DNA of 64,000 bases. Origin: Planococcus sp. ISL-110. GTDB taxonomy: Bacteria; Bacillota; Bacilli; Bacillales_A; Planococcaceae. The position numbers and the translations under genes were made by a program. Location: NCBI RefSeq assembly GCF_018613575.1, contig NZ_JAGGPX010000016.1:1-64000 (forward strand), written 5' to 3'. Below are positions 42,606 to 52,538 of the stretch, one piece after another. How positions within the stretch are numbered: position 1 is the first letter of the stretch; the number at the start of each line of letters is the position of its first letter. The notes under the pieces were generated by a model, which searched no databases, was not told the origin of the DNA, and saw only the letters and a list, made by a program, of their open reading frames with translations.

Positions 42606-43424
42606 ATGGATAAAAGAACCGAATTAATGAAGCAGGCTGTGCATTTGTTTTCTTTGAAAGGCTTTCATCAAACATCGGTACAGGAAGTGGCACAAGCCGT
42701 TGGTATTTCCAAAGGCGCTTTCTACAAGCATTTCGATTCGAAGGAGAATTTATTCATTGAAATCCTAAAGCAATACCATGAAGAAATCACGATGGCAATC
42801 TCCAACTCCCAGCATCCGCCAGGGTCCGATCATAAGGATGTCTTCAAGGAAAAGTTGGCGATTGAGATTGAACGTACCCTCTCCAATCAGGATTTTTTCA
42901 TGATGGTATTCAAGGATTTTCCGCTCAGTGACAGCGAAAAGCTAAAATCATTGTTCATGGAGCTGCGCCAGTCGACCATTACGCTGCACAAGACAATCTT
43001 ATTGGACACATATGGAACACAGATCAAGCCGTTTTTGCCTGATTTGGTGATGGTTCTCGAAGGTCTCATGCAGCAATACATCATTACATCGGTAATCGAA
43101 AAAAAACATGTGCCGATTTCCAGGCTTGTCAATTTCATCACAGCCACCATCGACGCGATTGTCGACAACCTGGAGACAATGGAACCTGTCTTAACCGAGG
43201 CACGTTCTCCGGCGGCCACAATGGCGGAAAGCTTCGAGCTGCTGGCTGAAAAAATCAAGGCTTCTGTACCCAATCCCGACAAGTTGCTGGCCTCACTCGA
43301 TTTATTGAAAGAGCAAGTCGGCAAACAAGAGCAAGAGGTGTTTTTAATCGAAGCCCTATTGGTTTATTTAAAGCAGTACTCTTCCATTAAGAACGAAGTA
43401 GCGTATCTGGAAAATTTCATTTAA
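42606..43424 (+). CDS. TetR-family transcriptional regulator
   Basis: The 272-aa regulator has an N-terminal helix-turn-helix (TSVQEVAQAVGISKGAFYKHFDSKENLF) and a ligand-binding domain longer than usual (about 190 aa is typical in total). ATG 42606 is preceded by AGGAGGG. It starts just after two palindromic operators and is followed 18 bases later by an RND pump gene, so it most likely represses both. Confidence 0.92.
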   Translation: MDKRTELMKQAVHLFSLKGFHQTSVQEVAQAVGISKGAFYKHFDSKENLFIEILKQYHEEITMAISNSQHPPGSDHKDVFKEKLAIEIERTLSNQDFFMMVFKDFPLSDSEKLKSLFMELRQSTITLHKTILLDTYGTQIKPFLPDLVMVLEGLMQQYIITSVIEKKHVPISRLVNFITATIDAIVDNLETMEPVLTEARSPAATMAESFELLAEKIKASVPNPDKLLASLDLLKEQVGKQEQEVFLIEALLVYLKQYSSIKNEVAYLENFI

Positions 43425-43442
43425 GAAAAAGGAGCCAACAAC

Positions 43443-46400
43443 TTGAAGAAAATCATTAATTTTTCCTTGAACAACAAATTTGCGATTTGGATTTTGACCC
43501 TTATGATCGTTGTCGCCGGGCTTTATGCAGGCTTGACGATGAAACAGGAATCCATTCCAAGCATCACCCTTCCTGCTGTTACCGTAGTTACTACATACCC
43601 GGGCGCCGCACCGGATGAAATCATGGAAGAAGTCACCATTCCGATGGAGCAGCGGATCCAGAACATGAACGGCGTCGAGCTGACGACATCCACTTCTATG
43701 GCAAATGCCTCAACCATCCAAGTCCAATACGACTTTGAAGTTGATATGGACGAAGCGACCCGTGAATTGGAAGATGCTTTGTCGCAAATCTCGATTCCCG
43801 AGGCAGCCAATGAGCCCCAGGTTTCACGCATCAGCTTGGATGCCTTCCCTGTTCTGACATTGAGCATCAGCGATTCCGGACGTTCACTTGAAGAATTGAC
43901 CGCAAGTGTCGAAGAAAATGTGCTGCCAGCCCTTGAAGGCGTACCCGGTTTGTCCGATGCTCAAGTTTCGGGACAACGCGTACAAAAAGTCACTATGTCT
44001 TTTGATCAGCAAGCTCTAGCACAATACGGCTTGACTGAAGAAACGATTCAACAATTGATCCAAGGATCAATCCTGACATTCCCGTTAGGATTGACCGATT
44101 TTGATGGCGAGTTGAAAAACCTGGTTATTGACGGCGACATTACGAGCGTCGACGATTTAAGAAACCTGCAGATTCCGGCTGTTCCTCAAGCTGCACCAAG
44201 CGAAATACCAGCCGCATCTGGTGCAGAAGAAGCTGGTACTGGGGCTCCTGCTGCTCAAGCGCCAGTTACTGAAGCACCCGCTGCCGAAACTCCTGCTGCT
44301 GCACCGACTTCAATTCCAACAGTCGCGTTAAGCGAACTGGCTGAGATAGAAGTGGTTAGCGAAGCAGAATCGATTTCACGCACCAACGGTGAAGAATCGA
44401 TCGGCATTTCAATCGTCAAATCACCGGATGCCAATACCGTTGATGTGGTCAATGGCGTCAAAGACATCGTTGCAGATGTTGAACAAGAATACGGCTTGAC
44501 CGTTGCTTCTACATTTGACCAAGGTGAACCTATCGAGAAATCGGTTGAAACGATGCTCAGCAAAGCCCTATTCGGTATTTTATTCGCCGTAGTGATCATT
44601 TTGCTGTTCCTTCGCAGCTTTAAGACAACCCTGATTTCGATTATCTCTATTCCCCTGTCGTTATTGATGGCGATTTTCCTGTTAAACCAAATGGATATCA
44701 CCTTGAATATCATGACACTCGGGGCATTGACCGTTGCCATCGGACGGGTTATCGATGACTCGATCGTCGTCATCGAAAACATCTATCGCCGGATGGCCTT
44801 GCCCGGCGAGAAGTTGCGCGGCAAAGCATTGATCCGTGAAGCTACACGCGAAATGTTCGTGCCAATTTTCTCGTCAACCGTTGTCACCATCGCGGTATTC
44901 TTGCCGCTTGCATTAGTCAGCGGACAAATCGGCGAATTATTCCTGCCTTTTGCTTTGGCAGTTGTCTTTGCGTTGTCGGCATCCCTATTGGTTGCTGTCA
45001 CCATCGTTCCGATGATGGCGCATTTGATGTACCGTAAGCAATTGCAAAATCTGGATACCAATAAATCCTCAAAAAAAGCGCACAAGCCAGGCAAAATGGC
45101 GGACAGCTACAAAGGTATTTTGGAATGGTCTTTAAATCATAAGATCATCACTTTTGGAGGAGCTTCCGTAGTCCTTGCGGCAAGTTTATTCCTGATTCCG
45201 GTTATCGGCGTCAGCTTCCTGCCTGAAGAAGAACAAAAAACAGTCATGGCTACTTACAGCCCGGAACCTGGCCAGACACGGGAAGATGTGGAAGCTGTTG
45301 CACTTGAGGCAGAAAGCGCCATCGACGGACGTGACGGCGTTACATCCTACCAATACTCGCTCGGCGGTGGCAATCCGATGGCAGCAATGGGCGGCGGCGG
45401 AGATAATTCGGCGTTGTTCTATATTGAGTATGATGACGACTTTGAAGCATTCAGTGATGAAAGTGCAAAACTGATCGAAGACTTGAATAGCGCTACTGAA
45501 TCCGGAGAATGGGCAAGCATGGACTTTGCGGCCACCGGAGGAAGCGGACTGGAAATGTTCGTCTACGGCGACACTGTGGAAGATATCCAAACGGCCATCG
45601 ATCAAATCCAACCATTCATGGAAGATAATGATGGACTGGAAAACACAGAATCCAGCCTGACTGAAGCTTATGACCAATTCACCTTAGTGGCCAATCAGCA
45701 AAGCTTGAGCGAAAATGGCCTGACTGCCGCGCAAGTCGGTATGGCGTTAAGCGGAGCCGGCGAAGCACCCGCCTTGACTACAGTCACTCATGAAGACAAA
45801 GACATCAATGTCTATATTGAAACAGAAAAAACCGAATATGCCGGCATTGATGATGTAACAGATATAGAAATCCCGACAGCGCTTGGAACGGCAGTAACAA
45901 TCGGCGATGTCATGGAAGTGGAAGAAGGCCAATCACCCGATACCATCAACCGCAGAGATGGCCAAATGTTCGCTTCCCTGACTGCAGATGTCCTTGGCAA
46001 CAATGCCGCTGAAATAACTGCGGACATCGATGAACAAACCGCAGAGCTTGACCTGCCCGCCGGTGTAACGACCGACCACGGCGGCGTCACCGAACAGATC
46101 AATGAATCGTTCACACAGCTTGGCCTGGCAATGCTTGCAGCCATTGCGATCGTTTACTTTGTTCTGGTTGTAACATTCGGCGGTGCACTCGCTCCGTTCG
46201 CCATCCTGTTCTCGCTGCCATTCACCGTAATTGGTGTACTGGTTGCCTTATGGATTACCGGAGAAGCATTGAGTGTCAACGCATTGATCGGTGTCTTGAT
46301 GCTGATTGGCATTGTTGTCACCAATGCCATCGTCTTGATAGACCGCGTCATCCATATGGAGAAAGCCGGATTGACGACACGTGAAGCCCTTCTCGAAGGC

Positions 46401-46622
46401 GGCGTTACACGCTTGCGTCCGATCCTGATGACCGCTTTAGCTACAATCGGCGCACTTATCCCACTTGCCATTGGCGTAGAAGGCGGAGGCGGCGGATTGA
46501 TTTCCCAAGGTCTTGGCATCACGGTTATCGGCGGATTAATCAGCTCTACTTTACTGACATTGGTCATTGTGCCGATCGTCTATGAAGTCGTGTCGAAATT
46601 CCGTAAGAAAGAAATAAACTAA
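43443..46622 (+). CDS. swrC: RND-family efflux transporter (SwrC/AcrB type)
   Basis: This 1059-aa proton-driven pump has twelve helices and two large outside loops. The proton-relay pair lies in IGRVIDDSIVVIENIYRR (helix 4), and helix 10/11 has LLIGIVVTNAIVLIDR-like sequence. B. subtilis SwrC (surfactin self-resistance) has the same size. An Ala/Pro-rich low-complexity stretch (about residues 245-295) lies in the first outside loop. Start is TTG 43443, 8 bases after AAAGGAG. Lipopeptides, fatty acids or drugs are possible substrates. Confidence 0.9.
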   Translation: MKKIINFSLNNKFAIWILTLMIVVAGLYAGLTMKQESIPSITLPAVTVVTTYPGAAPDEIMEEVTIPMEQRIQNMNGVELTTSTSMANASTIQVQYDFEVDMDEATRELEDALSQISIPEAANEPQVSRISLDAFPVLTLSISDSGRSLEELTASVEENVLPALEGVPGLSDAQVSGQRVQKVTMSFDQQALAQYGLTEETIQQLIQGSILTFPLGLTDFDGELKNLVIDGDITSVDDLRNLQIPAVPQAAPSEIPAASGAEEAGTGAPAAQAPVTEAPAAETPAAAPTSIPTVALSELAEIEVVSEAESISRTNGEESIGISIVKSPDANTVDVVNGVKDIVADVEQEYGLTVASTFDQGEPIEKSVETMLSKALFGILFAVVIILLFLRSFKTTLISIISIPLSLLMAIFLLNQMDITLNIMTLGALTVAIGRVIDDSIVVIENIYRRMALPGEKLRGKALIREATREMFVPIFSSTVVTIAVFLPLALVSGQIGELFLPFALAVVFALSASLLVAVTIVPMMAHLMYRKQLQNLDTNKSSKKAHKPGKMADSYKGILEWSLNHKIITFGGASVVLAASLFLIPVIGVSFLPEEEQKTVMATYSPEPGQTREDVEAVALEAESAIDGRDGVTSYQYSLGGGNPMAAMGGGGDNSALFYIEYDDDFEAFSDESAKLIEDLNSATESGEWASMDFAATGGSGLEMFVYGDTVEDIQTAIDQIQPFMEDNDGLENTESSLTEAYDQFTLVANQQSLSENGLTAAQVGMALSGAGEAPALTTVTHEDKDINVYIETEKTEYAGIDDVTDIEIPTALGTAVTIGDVMEVEEGQSPDTINRRDGQMFASLTADVLGNNAAEITADIDEQTAELDLPAGVTTDHGGVTEQINESFTQLGLAMLAAIAIVYFVLVVTFGGALAPFAILFSLPFTVIGVLVALWITGEALSVNALIGVLMLIGIVVTNAIVLIDRVIHMEKAGLTTREALLEGGVTRLRPILMTALATIGALIPLAIGVEGGGGGLISQGLGITVIGGLISSTLLTLVIVPIVYEVVSKFRKKEIN

Positions 46623-46633
46623 GTGCTAATTTG

Positions 46634-46665
46634 AAAAAGGCAGCTCATCGTGAGCTGCCTTTTTT
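46634..46665 (+). terminator. Terminator of the RND pump operon
   Basis: AAAAAGGCAGCTCA and TGAGCTGCCTTTTTT enclose TCG, 12 bases after the stop. Confidence 0.88.
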
Positions 46666-46683
46666 GTGCGTATTTTTCACTGA

Positions 46684-46798
46684 CCGCACCTCGTTTGACG
46701 ATAACCGCACCTCAACTGCCCATAACCGCACCTCACAGGCTCAGAACCGCACCCCAAACGCCCAAGACCGCACCTCATCGCCGCATAACCGCACCTCG
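46684..46798 (+). repeat. 21-bp tandem repeats, six copies
   Basis: Units start at 46684, 46705, 46726, 46747, 46768 and 46789. The constant part is CCGCACCTC and the end is often CATAA, with variable bases between. It fills the space between the convergent terminators of the RND pump and DUF1028 genes. The 21-base period keeps a frame open with an NRTS heptad, but there is no start signal. Confidence 0.88.
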
Positions 46799-46801
46799 CA
46801 C

Positions 46802-46835
46802 AAAAAAAGCCGGTTCAGATAAACTGAACAGGCTT
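46802..46835 (-). terminator. Terminator of the DUF1028 gene
   Basis: GAAGCCTGTTCAG and CTGAACCGGCTTTTTTT pair (one mismatch) around TTTAT on the minus strand. Confidence 0.8.
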
Positions 46836-46840
46836 CCATC

Positions 46841-47716
46841 CTATTGCTTCTTCAAGTATTCCAATACCGATTCATCGATAAGTGCTTCTTCCGACCAATG
46901 ATCGTCGAAATTCTCACGCAGGACAAAGGTTTTCAAGGCCTCTTTCACTTTCGCATCATAGTTGCTGTGGTCGACCGTCTCTAATAGATCTGCCTTCACC
47001 AATTGCTCCACAACCGTTTCCAGCACGTCTTCTTCGATAGCCAACTTTTCCTCTGATGGCGCGGCATACATTTTATGCAGCTCATACAGCCGCTGCAACT
47101 CTTCAATCGGCTCCGGATGGTCATCCACGCGCAAATCGACTTTTACATCATTATAGCCGCCATATCCGGCAGCTTTCTGCAAGACGTAGACTGCAGCCGA
47201 CTGTTTGCCTCTGCTGTCGCCTCCAGCATGCTGAGCGGCGGAAATGGCTGTCAGCAAACGTTCAGCCAGCGGCCCTTCTGACTCCTCAAAAGCTCTGCTC
47301 ATTTCACTGACGGTTTTTTCACTGACCAGGATATTGCCCTGACAGGAATGATGCTTGCCTATTTTATGCCCTGCCCAGTCGTAGCATTCATGGCCCGTGA
47401 ATGCGCTCGCTTCACCATCCGAATTGATGACAGCCACTTGGCGCAAACTTCTGTCTGGATCGTCGGCAATCAGCTTGTCGATTACTTCCTCTGGCGACAA
47501 GCCCTTCTCCAAAAGCTCCAGTCCTTCTGGTCCATATGCAGTATTGGCCCAGGATTGAGTTGCAACTGCTCCTACATTGGCTTTTGCCCATGGAACGACC
47601 GATCCGACTGCCAAAAACTTCGATTGAACCGCTACGCCCACTTCTCCCGTTTCCGGATTTGCAGCAACAATTGAAAATGTCGCAACCAATTTATCTTTGT
47701 CCATTTTACTGTTCAT
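46841..47716 (-). CDS. DUF1028 family protein (Ntn-hydrolase-like)
   Basis: The 291-aa protein begins with the conserved TFSIVAANPETGEVGVAVQSK and has AVGSVVPWAKANVGAVATQ and the GHECYDWAGH region of DUF1028. The family has an Ntn-hydrolase-like fold; its substrate is unknown. The last 80 residues form an extra helical part. AAGGGGG lies 7 bases before ATG 47716. Monocistronic. Confidence 0.87.
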   Translation of the reverse strand: MNSKMDKDKLVATFSIVAANPETGEVGVAVQSKFLAVGSVVPWAKANVGAVATQSWANTAYGPEGLELLEKGLSPEEVIDKLIADDPDRSLRQVAVINSDGEASAFTGHECYDWAGHKIGKHHSCQGNILVSEKTVSEMSRAFEESEGPLAERLLTAISAAQHAGGDSRGKQSAAVYVLQKAAGYGGYNDVKVDLRVDDHPEPIEELQRLYELHKMYAAPSEEKLAIEEDVLETVVEQLVKADLLETVDHSNYDAKVKEALKTFVLRENFDDHWSEEALIDESVLEYLKKQ

Positions 47717-47786
47717 GTGATTGCCCCCTTTTCTCTACTGTAATTCAATCCCCCAAAAATTTCTTGTCTGACTGATTATTTGCAAT

Positions 47787-47827
47787 AAAAAAACCTGCAG
47801 CTCCTTAAAGGGCTTCTGCAGGTTTTT
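47787..47827 (-). terminator. Terminator of tagGH
   Basis: AAACCTGCAG and CTGCAGGTTT pair and TTTATTG follows on the minus strand. It overlaps the tagH stop at 47805. Confidence 0.75.
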
Positions 47828-48638
47828 CGTTTTTCTTGGATTGCCGATCGAGTGCACGGGTCCGGTATTTTTTTTTGTCAGTTTTTGATAAAGCCTTGTA
47901 TTCTTCCAGAAAAGATTCGTATTTGGTCAGGACTTCTTTTGTAGAGCCGTACTCTTTGACCACACCAAACTCTAGCCACAAGATTTTATCACAGAATCTT
48001 TTCATCTGCGAAATCGAATGGCTTACAAAGAACATCGTTTTCCCTTTTTCCTTGAACTCCATCATCTTGTCCAGGCTTTTTTCTGAGAATGCCTTATCCC
48101 CTACGGACAAGGCTTCATCCACTATCAGGATATCGGGATTTACGCGAACCGAAATGGAAAAGCCCAAACGCGATTTCATGCCGCTCGAATAGGTTTTCAC
48201 TGGCTGGTCGATAAACTTTTCCAGCTCAGCAAACTCAATGATTTCGTTTTCCATAGCCGCAATTTCTTTTTTGGAAAATCCAAGCATCAGTAATTTGAGT
48301 TCGATGTTCTCGCGCCCCGACAGCTTGCCATCGAGTCCGGCATTCACCGCAATCAAGGCGACGTTCCCATCACTGGTCACTTGGCCGTTTGTCGTCGGAA
48401 TAACGCCTGCGATGATATTCGCCAAGGTCGACTTTCCAGATCCATTGATGCCGACGAGCCCGACAATCGAGCCTTTTTCCACTTTGAAGGAAACATTCTG
48501 CAAAGCGTAAAAGTCTTCTCCGTAATCTTTATAGGGAACCAGCAAATCAAGAATCCGTTCAGACTGCTTCTTATATAGTTTATAGCGTTTAGAGACATTT
48601 TTGACTTCCACTGAATTAACCAAGAGTTTCACTTCCAA
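47805..48638 (-). CDS. tagH: Teichoic acid export ATP-binding protein
   Basis: The 277-aa ATPase energises export of wall teichoic acid through TagG. Walker A is GINGSGKST, signature YSSGMKSRLGFS and Walker B ILIVDEAL, all typical of polysaccharide exporters. It lacks the long C-terminal extension of B. subtilis TagH, so only the nucleotide-binding part is present. It starts 4 bases after tagG. Confidence 0.92.
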   Translation of the reverse strand: MEVKLLVNSVEVKNVSKRYKLYKKQSERILDLLVPYKDYGEDFYALQNVSFKVEKGSIVGLVGINGSGKSTLANIIAGVIPTTNGQVTSDGNVALIAVNAGLDGKLSGRENIELKLLMLGFSKKEIAAMENEIIEFAELEKFIDQPVKTYSSGMKSRLGFSISVRVNPDILIVDEALSVGDKAFSEKSLDKMMEFKEKGKTMFFVSHSISQMKRFCDKILWLEFGVVKEYGSTKEVLTKYESFLEEYKALSKTDKKKYRTRALDRQSKKNEKPAEAL

Positions 48639-48641
48639 TTT

Positions 48642-49448
48642 TTATAAAAAGTCAATGAATTGACTTCTAAATTTCACATGAAGATAAGCACCTACCAGGA
48701 ACGTGAGCGCGACCACTCCAACAAAGTAAAGGGTGTAGACAGGGTTTTCAAGAAAATACCAGCCTTCCCCAAGCAGCGAGTAACGGTATCCCTCTATCAC
48801 ATAGTAGAAGGGATTAAGCTTCATGAAGGGCTGCCATGATTCCGGCAGCAAAGTCGGCGGCCATAATATTGGAGACAGATACAGCAGCATGCGCATAACC
48901 GATTGCAACAGCATCTGAACATCTCTGATGATGGTCGATAAAGTAGAGGTAATCAAGGCAAAACTGAACAGGAACACCAGCAGACCGATGATATAGATCG
49001 GCAACTGCAAGTAGTAGATGGAAATCGGGAATCCGATAAACTGCAGTATCACCATTCCGATAGCTAATAATACCAGATGAGGGTAAAACTGTGCAAAGAT
49101 TGTATAATTCGGAATGACACTCATCGGAAAATTCATCTTCGACAGCATCCTAATTTTGCTGTAAATGGACTTGGATGATTTCATTACACTATTATTGATA
49201 AAGAACCAAACCAGAATTCCGGCAAACATCCATTGGAAATACGGAATGTCGCCGACATCTTCCCGCTGGCGGATCCCGAAACCGAAAACAAACCAGTAGA
49301 TGAGAATCTGGATAGCCGGATTGATGATTTCCCAAGCTGCGCCCAGGTAATTGCCTCTTGTTAAGCTGCGCAACTCGTAAACAGACAATCGTTTAACTAA
49401 ATAAAAGAATTGAACTTGCTCTTTAATGACTTTTATAGCTGATTTCAT
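48642..49448 (-). CDS. tagG: Teichoic acid export permease
   Basis: The 268-aa ABC-2-type permease has six helices and the amphipathic N-terminal segment of TagG. The RGNYLGAAWEIINPAIQILIY stretch (residues near 35) is typical. ATG 49448 was chosen because GAGGATA lies just before; the GTG four codons earlier lies in that site. It forms an operon with tagH. Confidence 0.92.
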   Translation of the reverse strand: MKSAIKVIKEQVQFFYLVKRLSVYELRSLTRGNYLGAAWEIINPAIQILIYWFVFGFGIRQREDVGDIPYFQWMFAGILVWFFINNSVMKSSKSIYSKIRMLSKMNFPMSVIPNYTIFAQFYPHLVLLAIGMVILQFIGFPISIYYLQLPIYIIGLLVFLFSFALITSTLSTIIRDVQMLLQSVMRMLLYLSPILWPPTLLPESWQPFMKLNPFYYVIEGYRYSLLGEGWYFLENPVYTLYFVGVVALTFLVGAYLHVKFRSQFIDFL

Positions 49449-49526
49449 AGGTATCCTCACTTAATCACTTTTTATCATGTTAAACCGCGAGCAATAGTTC
49501 TGCTGTTCGAAATTTAACTTGTGTAA

Positions 49527-50726
49527 TTACTTTAAAAAGGCTTTTACTGCACGCTCCGTCGCCAATCCATCTTCAAGGGAAGCAAAACGGTCTTTAAATT
49601 CTGAGAAAGTCGGGCTCAACTGCACATTTTCATCTGCCATTTCCCGGATTGCCTGGAAAAGGTCCTTTTCTGTCTGCACGATCGGTCCAGGAGCATCTGT
49701 TTCAATATCGATATAGAAACCGCGCAGCTGGTCACGATAGTTCTCCAGGTCATACATAAAGAAAATAATCGGACGGTTTAAAATTGCATAATCGAAAAAG
49801 ACCGAAGAATAATCCGTTATCAGCAAATCGGAAGCTAAGTAAAGATCACGGATGTCCGGATAAAGCGATACATCATATACCATACCTTCATATGAAGAAA
49901 AATCAAAGTTTTCAGCAACCAGGTAGTGCATGCGGGATAGCAGCACCCACTCGTCACCAAATTCTTTCTTCCAATTGTCCAGATCAAATTGGAACTTAAA
50001 CTTGTATTTCCCTTTTTGATAAAATTCATTGTCTCTCCAGGTAGGGGCATAAAGCATTACTTTCTTGTCTTCAGCAATACCCAGATCCCTTTTCAGATTG
50101 CCGATCAACTTATCTGAATGGCTGGTTAATACATCGTTTCGGGGATATCCGGATTCAATGACCTTTCCATTATAGTGGAAAGCACGCCTAAATATCTCAG
50201 TTGAATAGGGATTTGGAGAAATCAGGTAATCCCATTTTTCGGATTCCAATATGAAATTCTTTTTATACGATTCTGTTTCTGTGTTGGGCATGTGGATCTC
50301 ATCGATATCCAAGCCAAGTTTTTTCAAGGGAGTCCCGTGCCACGTTTGAAGATAGACAGTGCCTTCAGGCTTTGGCATCCACCGGGGCAGCCGGACATTA
50401 TTGACCCAATATTCAGCCCTCGGAAATGTCCAGAACCACGGGATGGTGAATCTGCGGATATAAGGCACCTTGAATTCCTCAAACAGTTTGATTGCGCTTT
50501 TATCGACGCTCCAAAGAAGCTTGAATTCCGGGTAATGTTCTTTCATATACTCATAAATGGCACGCGGGTTGTCACTGAATTGCTTCGCGTGAAAACTTTC
50601 AAACACGACCAGTTTTTTCTTTTTCGGAAGTTTTCCAAGTATCACAAATACCACCCGAAAAAGCCTTCTTGTATAGCTGCTATCTTTAAGACCTTTGATT
50701 TTTTGGACAACTTTCAAATTATTCAC
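49527..50726 (-). CDS. CDP-glycerol glycerophosphotransferase (TagB/TagF family)
   Basis: The 399-aa peripheral membrane enzyme adds glycerol-phosphate from CDP-glycerol to a lipid-linked acceptor. The YLQTWHGTPLKKLG and SGYPRNDVL motifs and the LLITDYSSVFFDYA end motif are those of the family. The length fits a single-domain primase-like TagB. It lies 80 bases upstream of tagGH on the same strand and is divergent from tagD. Confidence 0.9.
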   Translation of the reverse strand: MNNLKVVQKIKGLKDSSYTRRLFRVVFVILGKLPKKKKLVVFESFHAKQFSDNPRAIYEYMKEHYPEFKLLWSVDKSAIKLFEEFKVPYIRRFTIPWFWTFPRAEYWVNNVRLPRWMPKPEGTVYLQTWHGTPLKKLGLDIDEIHMPNTETESYKKNFILESEKWDYLISPNPYSTEIFRRAFHYNGKVIESGYPRNDVLTSHSDKLIGNLKRDLGIAEDKKVMLYAPTWRDNEFYQKGKYKFKFQFDLDNWKKEFGDEWVLLSRMHYLVAENFDFSSYEGMVYDVSLYPDIRDLYLASDLLITDYSSVFFDYAILNRPIIFFMYDLENYRDQLRGFYIDIETDAPGPIVQTEKDLFQAIREMADENVQLSPTFSEFKDRFASLEDGLATERAVKAFLK

Positions 50727-50979
50727 CTTACTTCTTTCTTGAAAAACGGATTTGGAATAAATTTACTGAAAATTGTGGTATCCTTTTTCTTTTTACTTTA
50801 TACTGAAACGAAGAATAGACCCAGTATCTTTTAAAAAATGCATCTTTTTCTTTGTCAATGCGTCTAATACCCCATACATCCCCTTCATTTCCAATAGCTA
50901 TTACACATGATAACATATAAGATAATATCATAGCATATTGTGAAATAAATCGAAAATAAGCATTTTTGGAGTGAAATAT

Positions 50980-51372
50980 ATGAAAAAAGTAATAACCTAC
51001 GGAACCTTTGACTTGATTCATCATGGCCATATAAACATTTTAAAACGTGCAAAAGAGAACGGCGATTATTTAATAGTAGGCTTATCGTCCGATGAGTTTA
51101 ATGCGACTAAAGGCAAAGCTGCCTATCACTCTTATGAAGAACGCAAATTGATACTTGAAGCTATAAAATACGTTGATGAAGTGATTCCTGAAAACACTTG
51201 GGGCCAAAAAGTAAAGGACATCAAAAACAACGATGTGGATTTGTTTGTAATGGGTTCTGACTGGGAAGGCAAATTTGATGAACTGAAGGACTTCTGTAAA
51301 GTTATTTACTTGCCGCGTACAGAAGGCATTTCGACTACAAAAATTAAAACAGACCTTTACAATCACCAATGA
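50980..51372 (+). CDS. tagD: Glycerol-3-phosphate cytidylyltransferase
   Basis: The 130-aa enzyme makes CDP-glycerol from CTP and glycerol-3-phosphate for teichoic acid synthesis. The nucleotidyltransferase motifs HHGHINIL and RTEGISTT and the YGTFDLIHHGH start are intact. ATG 50980 follows GGAGTG by 6 bases. Its stop overlaps the start of the next glycerophosphotransferase (ATGA). The 250-base gap before it should carry divergent promoters; none was clear. Confidence 0.95.
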   Translation: MKKVITYGTFDLIHHGHINILKRAKENGDYLIVGLSSDEFNATKGKAAYHSYEERKLILEAIKYVDEVIPENTWGQKVKDIKNNDVDLFVMGSDWEGKFDELKDFCKVIYLPRTEGISTTKIKTDLYNHQ

Positions 51373-52538
51373 TTAAAGAACTTGGAATTTCCATCTATCT
51401 ATTCCTGTTTAAAATCTTATTTGCCCTGTTTAAGCTTTTCCCTATGAGTAACAAAACCGTCTTTCTTTCCTCTTTTGGCGATAATGCATTTTTTATCGCA
51501 AAAGAATTATCAAAGGCGGAAAAACACCAAATCATTTTCGTCAACCAAGCCAAATGCAAAATTGATTTTACTGCGATTTCCACTGACAATAAAAAGATTT
51601 ACAGCTTTGAAACATCCAATATTGCAGACACCTTTTTATCGATTTATCATTTGGCTACTTCCAAATATGTTTTTGTCGACAATTACGCGGGAGTTCTTTC
51701 AGTCATTAAATTCCGAAAAGAAGTAAAGTGCATTCAATTATGGCATGCAGCCGGAGCCATAAAAAAATTCGGCTGGAGCGATCCGGAAACTTCGGCAAGA
51801 AGCGAACGGGCAAAGTTACGGTTTCAACAGGTATATGATCGTTTTCAATACATCCCTGTGGGTTCACAACAAATGGCGGATATCTTTTCTGAATCCTTTC
51901 ATGTCGATCAAAGCCATTTTATTTATACAGGCGTTCCGCAAACTGATTTTTACTTTGATCCGCCCGCTAAACAGAAGGCCTATACTGCGCTGATGGACTT
52001 ATACCCGGTCATTTCCGGAAAAAAAGTGGTCTTGTACGCACCCACTTTCCGCAAAAATTCACTGCAAAGCATGCAAGTGCAGCTGGACGTTGAAGAGTTC
52101 CTGGATAAATTGGATGATCAGTATGTTTTGTTGATCAGGCTTCATCCTTCTGTCCAGGAGGTCACTAATTTCAAGGCGCATCCGCGCGTCTTGTTGGTCA
52201 ACGACTACCCGCATCTCAACGAATTGCTGATCGTCAGCGATATTTTAATCACTGATTATTCATCTATCCCGGTAGAGTTTTCATTGCTGGGAAAAAAGAT
52301 GATTTTCTTCACTTACGACCTTACAGATTACGGTAAAACTCAAGGAATTTGGGCAAAGACCAGTCTGTATTTTCCTGGTCCGATTGTAAAGACCACCAGC
52401 AGAGTGATTCAACATATTCTGGATCCTGCGATTGACCACGAAAAAATCGTTCAATTCCGTAATCATTGGAATACATATTCAACGGGCCAAAGCACACGCC
52501 AGCTCATTACAGTCATTTACGATCCAAAAGATCTATAG
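51369..52538 (+). CDS. CDP-glycerol glycerophosphotransferase family protein
   Basis: This 389-aa protein is a second, diverged TagB/TagF-like transferase. It has CIQLWHAAGAIKKFGW, YTGVPQTDFYF, VLYAPTFRKN and ILITDYSSIPVEFSLL in the family order. It is coupled to tagD by a 4-base overlap. It probably uses CDP-glycerol to start or extend a glycerol-phosphate polymer; TagB-like primase is the best guess. Confidence 0.88.
   Translation: MIKELGISIYLFLFKILFALFKLFPMSNKTVFLSSFGDNAFFIAKELSKAEKHQIIFVNQAKCKIDFTAISTDNKKIYSFETSNIADTFLSIYHLATSKYVFVDNYAGVLSVIKFRKEVKCIQLWHAAGAIKKFGWSDPETSARSERAKLRFQQVYDRFQYIPVGSQQMADIFSESFHVDQSHFIYTGVPQTDFYFDPPAKQKAYTALMDLYPVISGKKVVLYAPTFRKNSLQSMQVQLDVEEFLDKLDDQYVLLIRLHPSVQEVTNFKAHPRVLLVNDYPHLNELLIVSDILITDYSSIPVEFSLLGKKMIFFTYDLTDYGKTQGIWAKTSLYFPGPIVKTTSRVIQHILDPAIDHEKIVQFRNHWNTYSTGQSTRQLITVIYDPKDL

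Noticed and set aside
46631-46822. A 63-aa frame with NRTS heptad repeats
   Set aside because: It starts inside the RND pump terminator and is a by-product of the 21-bp repeat period; no start signal.
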